Below, one piece after another: positions 58,290 to 64,000 of a stretch of 64,000 nucleotides of DNA; positions within the stretch are counted from its first letter, which is position 1; every line of letters begins with the position of its first letter. The DNA is taken from contig NC_092699.1 of the NCBI RefSeq assembly GCF_964275005.1, positions 20,012,333 to 20,076,332 on the forward strand. The letters run 5' to 3'. The translations under genes and the position numbers were made by a program. The notes under the pieces are model-generated. The model ran no database searches, had not been told where the DNA came from, and saw nothing but the letters and a program-made list of their open reading frames with translations. The stretch is from Diadema setosum. Taxonomy: Eukaryota > Echinodermata > Echinoidea > Diadematoida > Diadematidae.

Positions 58290-60207
58290 GTTAAACAGAG
58301 ATGTTGTCCATGGATCACAAAAGATATTGTAAAGCTGATTTATAAAAGAGATTATTTAAAGAAAAAATGTGAATCTCAACCTCTTTTTAAGAAGGAATAT
58401 CAAAGAGTCAGAAACAGTGTTACAAAACTTAGACGCAGTTTAGTAAAAAGAAGTATATGAATGTTATGTTAGATAAATGTAAAAATGACAGTAAGAGAGT
58501 GTGGAGAAAACTGAATAGAGTCACGGGTAGAAAACGTAAAGAAGATAACGTTCCGATGGAATTGACTGCTGATAAATTGAATGAATATTTTGTTAATGTC
58601 GGTAAACAAATAGTAGAAGGTGGTAAAAGTACTTTTCAATGGAATCATTCTGAATGTATGAGTTTATTTTTGATTGTGTTTCTGTTGATAGCATTCGTAA
58701 TTCTCTCATAAATCTTGGTAAAGATAGCAACCTTGACATTCTGAATTTTGATTCTAAGTTGTTATGTATAGCTGCTCCTATCATTTCTGAAACACTTTAT
58801 ATTATATATAATAAGAGTTTGACTGATGGCATTGTTCCCACTGATTGGAAAAGGGCTAAAACGATGCCTATATACAAGGGCAAAGGAAGTAAAAATGATC
58901 CTTCAAATCATAGACCAATTTCTGTCGCTTGTCATGTATCAAAAATCTTTGAAAAGCAGATTAAAGATCAGTTATTGGCATATCTTCAGCAAAATGATTT
59001 GATTAACATAGATCAAGCCGCATTCTTGCCCCATCACTCAACTAATACTTATCTCCATCGAGCTGTTGATGATTGGTTGGAGTCTTTAACGATCATGAAG
59101 TAGTTGCTGCATGTTTTCTAGATATTTCTAAGTGTTTTGATTCAATTGATCATACGTTATTATTGCATAAGCTGGAATGTTATGGCATCAAGGGCAAACA
59201 ATTAGAATGGTTTTCTGATTATTTAACTGGTAGGAGTCAAAATGTTTTTTTGCCATGGCCATCTCTCAACATCCAAAAGTATCATGACAGGGGTACCACA
59301 AGGGAGTGTACTTGGGCCTATACTTTTCCTCATATTTATTAATGATATTTCAGAATCTGTATATTTATGTTCCTGTAATGTATTCACAGTTGATGTAGTA
59401 ATTTATTGTTCACATAAAGATACTGATAGAGTTACATCAATGTTGCAAAATGATCTGAACTCAATATATAGATGGTACAAGAGAAACAGATTAAGTATTA
59501 ACTTAGATAAGACTAAGGTAATGTTATTAAGTCCACCGTGCTCCAAAAGTTTGAACATTTTTCTTGATGGAAAAAGGATTGAACAGGTTCATGATTTTCG
59601 GTATTTGGGTGTTATAATAGACGACCATCTTCAGTGGGATGTACACGTACAAAATCTAGCCAAATCTATTTCTATGAAATTATTTATGTTACGCAAAATG
59701 AGCTAATGGTTGGATAAAGATTCACTTAAACTTTTGTATACTGCAGTTATTCAACCGTGTATTGATTATTCATGCTCCGTTTGGGGAAGTTGCTCTGTTA
59801 AAAATAGAAATATTCTTTATCGATTACAAAAGAGGGCAGCACGAATTATCACATCAAATTTTGATTACGAAACTGCAAATGGGAATGACATTATCAAGGT
59901 TTTGAATTTACAAGCATTTGAAAATAGAAGGAATTATTTTTTGTCAACGCTCATGTATAAATGCATCCATGGACTTGCCCCCACCCGAATGTGCAATAAT
60001 ATTGAGGTGATTTTTGACAGGCATGGTTTTAATACAAGAGCAGTTGATTCTTTGAATGTGGTACGACCTAAACCGAATGTAGAGTGTTTTAAAAGCTGCT
60101 TTAGATATGCAGGAGGAAAGGTATGGAACTCACTACCAAATGTTTTAAAGAATTCAAAGTCATTATCAGCTTTTAAATTGTTATATAAGAAAATGTATTT
60201 TCACTGA
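58290..60207 (+). pseudogene. Retrotransposon reverse transcriptase, broken
   Basis: Pieces in order: CCPWITKDIVKLIYKRDYLK (58300), WKRAKTMPIYKGKGSKNDPS and NHRPISVACHVSKIFEK (58840-58960), CFLDISKCFDSIDH (59110), TGVPQGSVLGPILFLIFIND (59285-59345), FTVDVVIYCS (59384), IYRWYKRNRLSINLDKTKVM (59463), FRYLGVIID, and WNSLPNVLK near the C-terminus (60124). Frameshifts occur near 59095 and 59260, with an in-frame stop near 59704. The catalytic FADD/YADD box has become FTVD, so it is dead even without the frameshifts. Confidence 0.9.
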
Positions 60208-60333
60208 TTTTATCAAACGCCCTGTTTTTACATAATATGTACCATATTATTTTTTGTCACACTGTGTTACCCAAACTTGCCTGGTGCAAATTATGGGTGT
60301 GTGAATCCTTGAATGTGTGTTATGAGTATACAT

Positions 60334-61125
60334 GGGTAATTCCATAAAGTTGGGGCAGTGTCCATGTAGCATCGTGATATTAAAAAAAATACATTTCAGC
60401 ATAACTCAATATTAATTATGCTGTACATTTATTGTTTGTAGGCTTTACATTTGCATTGAGGCCACACATTTTCCTGGAAATTTTGTGCCATTCAGACTCA
60501 ATTTTGATGAAGGTATTGAACAATATGTAACAGTGTCCTGTAGCATCGTGACGTGTCCATGTAGCATCGTGATATTTTAAAATTTGGTCCTAAGAGACAA
60601 ATTATGGCAATTAGCTTGACCAAAATTTGATGCAATATGCATTTACAAGATATGAATGAGATAGCTAAATATCTCAAATTTCCTGTACACAGTTTTAATT
60701 TTAAAAGAAAATTACAAAATGTATCACGATGCTAAGCGGTGTCCTTTTTTGTTACATTTGGTGGACACCGCGTAGCATAGTGACACATTGTGTAATTTCC
60801 TTGTAAAAGTAAAACTTGAAAGGAGAGTTAAGATATTTAGCTATTTGACTAATCTAGTAATTATGCATATTATATCAAATTTTTAAAAGCTAACTGCATT
60901 AATTTGTCTTTTAGGACCAGATTTTAACTATCACGATGCTACAGGACACCGTTACATATTGTTTTAATAACTTCATCAAAATTGAGTCTGAATGGCACAA
61001 AATTTCCAGGAAAATGTATGGTCTCAATACAAATGTAAAGCCTATAAACAATATATGTATAGCATAATTAGTATTGAGTTATGCTAAAATGTAACACTTT
61101 GTGCCCCAACTTCATTGAATTACCC
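60334..61125. mobile_element. 792-bp foldback element, GGGTAATTC ends, ACAT target duplication
   Basis: ACAT at 60330-60333 and 61126-61129. Left arm 60334-60744 and right arm 60763-61125 are inverted around an 18-bp loop. GTAGCATCGTGAT and its complement recur five times. The left arm has an extra ~48 bp from a local duplication. It sits in the 3' UTR of the retrotransposon, so it is younger than it. Confidence 0.9.
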
Positions 61126-61566
61126 ACATGCATTCGACTGTTTAGGTTAAATGGGCATGACTGCCAGATTGCATGTAATCTATTTATTAGTGTAGATTTT
61201 TACATAGAATGTCTATCTGCTTTTTATGATCGTGGGCTTGTTGATTCAAGTCCTTTCTGGCAGAGTTTTTACATTCCTTTTGTACACCAAATGGTTTGAT
61301 TTTGTATATAATCTTGCATCATTTTATTCACTGTTTTAATATATCCTTTTTTATCATATTGTTTCGTTATATCATACATAGATCTGGTTACTACTGATTT
61401 CAATTGGACGTATTGCTCCTTTCAGCTCTGATTGCTTGTTTGTAGTGGTTTTTATGCTTATATTTATGTAACATGATTTTTATATTTATATAGTTGGATT
61501 GTACAGGACCTTGATGTAAAACAGCATTCACTTGCTGATCTTGATATCGTGTCAAAATATGTTGAA

Positions 61567-61592
61567 ATAAATAAATAAATAAATAAATAAAT
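61567..61592 (+). repeat. (AAAT)n tail of the retrotransposon
   Basis: Six to seven AAAT units follow GATATCGTGTCAAAATATGT; this marks the 3' end of the sense-strand insertion. Confidence 0.85.
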
Positions 61593-61593
61593 A

Positions 61594-61898
61594 TTCAATA
61601 CAGATATTGCACTTTTTCTCCATACCTGGAAAATTGCTCAGTGCATAAACTTATGAATGGGTCAAAGTCAAGTTAAAGTCCTTAAATCCCCAAGTGATAC
61701 ATGCTCTCCTATTCATCCAATTAAACCTGGGTCAAGGAAGGTGAACATTCAACACATTTGTGACAAACTTGTCATTTTAATATTTTTGCCAATTTTGTGA
61801 AAATGTAATCACACATTGTCCACATGTACTATAGACCTATTAGGAGAATCATGCATTATGGCGGAGGCATACCAGTCGCCATAGCGACATTTCTAGTT
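61594..61898. mobile_element. Right-hand half of a second TGCCTCCGC-family element
   Basis: It matches 57930-58249 in order (CCTGGAAAATTGCTCAGTGC, AAGTGATACATGCTC-type spacer, CATTTTAATATTTTTGCCAA, CTATAGACCTATTAGGAGAA, CATTATGGCGGAGGCAT, TTCTAGTTTT). The left half is missing; the retrotransposon tail directly precedes it, so the retrotransposon probably inserted here. Confidence 0.75.
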
Positions 61899-64000
61899 TT
61901 TTGTATAAAATATAACCTTTGTAAGCATCATCTCTACTACCTTTAGCATTATTGATAGGTTATTTTTTTTTTTCGTACATGTGTGCATCATCCCAAACAT
62001 ACAGAAATTTGCAAAACAAACTGTTTGGAACAAAATGAAATGATTTTCCTCAAAGCAAAAAAACAAAAACTGGCTATACATTGAAACTGTTTTGGGGCTT
62101 AGAAATAGATCAAAAAGTCTTGTGTAATTTAAAAGTGACATTAATGCAATTATTGTTATTGTCAGAGTAAGTGTTGTGTATTGCTACTGCATAGAAAATT
62201 GCAAGGCTTTACCTTTTTGTATACTACATGTATGTATTATGAGTGTTAAATCTATGTTGTATTCTTGTCTGGCATACTTAAGGTATTTAATTATTCCTCC
62301 ACTAAAGACAAAACTGGATAATGGGTATATTTCTGTATCTTATTAGGGAATATGTTATCCTCTTTATCTCTTTGAAGCTGAGTAGAACCCAATCCCATGT
62401 GAAATTAATGAAACTCATGTAGGGTGTACTGTATACTGTAATGGACCATGATAAATCCCTGCAGACATACAGGGGCTGTCTGTATCAAATTATACTGCTG
62501 GCATAGTGCATGTAAGATTACTGGGAAGGCCTTAATGGGATTCAGGCAAGGCACTCTGACTTTAAAGGGTGAGTGTCCCCAAGATCTTTCAGCAAGACCA
62601 ATTAATTTCAGTGGAGGCATGGTGAGTTAAGGCATCAGTCCTGAAAAGCTATTTTGCAAACGGGGCAAATGATTGAAAGGAATCTCTAATACTTCAACTG
62701 CAATTAATCCGCAAGTTTCAGAAAAATGAGAAGCTGACAATATGATGTCATTCATCTGACTGTGACATAACTCATGATAAGAGTGTGTGCTTTCTGCCCA
62801 CATGTGTACAAAATATTGCATGACATGAAAAATAAAAGCTTGAAATAATTGTATAAAGCCATATCTATAGTTGCATCCTCAAAAATCAAGTATCATGTTA
62901 TCAATGAATATCATTCCATTCAAAATATAGCACATAATAGTCATCAGACTTAAAAGAAGTACCAGGTAATATCTTTTATAGTAACAATGAGACAAAATCA
63001 AAAACAGTGTTTTGAGATCAAATAGCATACATTTCTGTCTAATACACCCAGCAGAGGTTTCTGTTTGATGACACATAGGATGATGTACTGATATGGCGTT
63101 ACTGAAACCTACTGATTACCCCAATATGGGTATACTTATATGTATCTCAAGTATGTTGTAGGATTTTCAGTTAAATCGTTGAGTTTTTACATCCACATGT
63201 GTACACTTCTGAAACGCATTTTGTAAATGAAATATTCAATGCAAATGGCTAAATCAACGTGTTTTGATTTTTTAATCCCTTGATTTGAATAGATTGATAT
63301 GCTCAAACAATCTGCATGAATGAAGCTCAATATGGATGAATGTCTTTAAAAAAAAAAAAAAGCAGTGATTTCATGTATCGGATATAATATACATTTAAGC
63401 ATGGACCTACTACAGATATGGACTATGAACAGAGTTCTTTCTTTGATCCAATGTTCACCACTGCCACCTGATTATGTGCATCTTAATGAGTACATTCAGA
63501 CGTTTGGACAATGACGATTGTGTAATCACGCATCATCACTGACAAAAGAACCGTTTCCCTCATTTCGGTCCTATTTGGCTAAGGGGCTTTTTTCAGACTC
63601 AACTGCCTTTGTATAGACACCAATGATAGGGAGCAAGGACAAATTTTTTGTCGCAAAATTGGTAATTACTGAAGCGGACACTTGCGGCCACGAATGTAAC
63701 ACCCCTGAATGGCAAGACAAGCATGTCATTTACTGTTATTGTCCATGTTTACTCTGAAACAATGTGCAACAGATGGGGAAAAAATAGATTACAAAGCACA
63801 GTCAACCTGCCTAATTATTTGCTTTTTCTTGTAAAGTACTTGTATTTCGCAATTGAAATGGCTTTAGCGGTGATTTCGTAATACACACTCCAACTGCACA
63901 TAAATGTATGCAATTTTCTTGATTTAAGAGAGTTATTATCTTCTGTGCATGTAGTTTTTAGATTTCTCAAAGCGCCGTCTTGTTTTTATCTAAACCGGCT
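61899..64000 (+). other. PTPN11: SHP2 intron 2 continuation, no gene seen
   Basis: AT-rich, with a poly-A run at 63349-63361. No exon for the second half of the N-SH2 domain is visible, so exon 3 lies beyond the window. Confidence 0.6.

Larger units (their letters stand above)
55976..61592 (+). mobile_element. Decayed non-LTR retrotransposon (jockey/CR1-like), with two nested insertions
   Basis: Order: zinc-knuckle ORF1 end (56059-56319), endonuclease remnants (56440-57256), nested element 57258-58249, reverse transcriptase pieces (58250-60207), 3' UTR interrupted by a foldback element 60334-61125, and a tail of AAAT repeats (61567-61592). Several stops and frameshifts are present. The 5' boundary is uncertain. 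It is inserted in SHP2 intron 2 in the sense direction. Confidence 0.85.

Overview
This is a eukaryotic, AT-rich, intron-rich window from an animal genome. GT-AG introns, 29-kb intron size, dense short transposon remnants, (CA)n and (TA)n microsatellites and long G/C homopolymers point to a marine invertebrate. The repeat style (tRNA-headed SINEs, pogo-like and TTAA-flanked miniature elements, GGTCAAAGGTCA elements) suggests a deuterostome, most likely an echinoderm; that assignment is inference and no species can be named.

Two protein-coding genes can be read with confidence. (1) On the minus strand, 15229 to 4343, five coding exons join in phase into a complete 231-residue SFT2-family vesicle-transport membrane protein, closest in layout to SFT2D3/SFT2C. 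(2) On the plus strand, the first two coding exons of the SHP2 tyrosine phosphatase gene (PTPN11/corkscrew): a 14-bp exon at 23573-23586 and a 123-bp exon at 52978-53100, separated by a 29,391-bp intron. The rest of SHP2 must lie beyond 64000. The genes are divergently arranged, so the promoters of both probably lie within about 18.9-23.6 kb.

Almost everything else is repeats. 0-4 kb: duplicated tRNA-like cassette, pogo-like MITEs, SFT2 3' flank. 4.3-15.2 kb: SFT2 gene, whose third intron carries a GTGACCC-end element (ATAT target duplication) containing a 1.86-kb TA-flanked pogo-like element, and a transposon holding seven 157-bp units with nuclear-receptor DR1 sites. 15.2-23.5 kb: intergenic/5' intron, a spacer-free 732-bp palindrome, SINE, LINE fragment. 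23.6-53 kb: SHP2 intron 1, with a second pogo-like copy, eight or more MITEs, three adjacent foldback elements (41-44 kb), SINE copies, seven GTAACGCGAGTTACC motifs and TTAA-flanked inverted repeats. 53-64 kb: SHP2 intron 2 (partial), occupied by a decayed non-LTR retrotransposon (about 56.0-61.6 kb) that itself contains two later insertions.

No operons, CRISPR arrays, viral genes or toxin genes were seen. The notable material is the transposon architecture and its possible regulatory cargo, not a new gene system.
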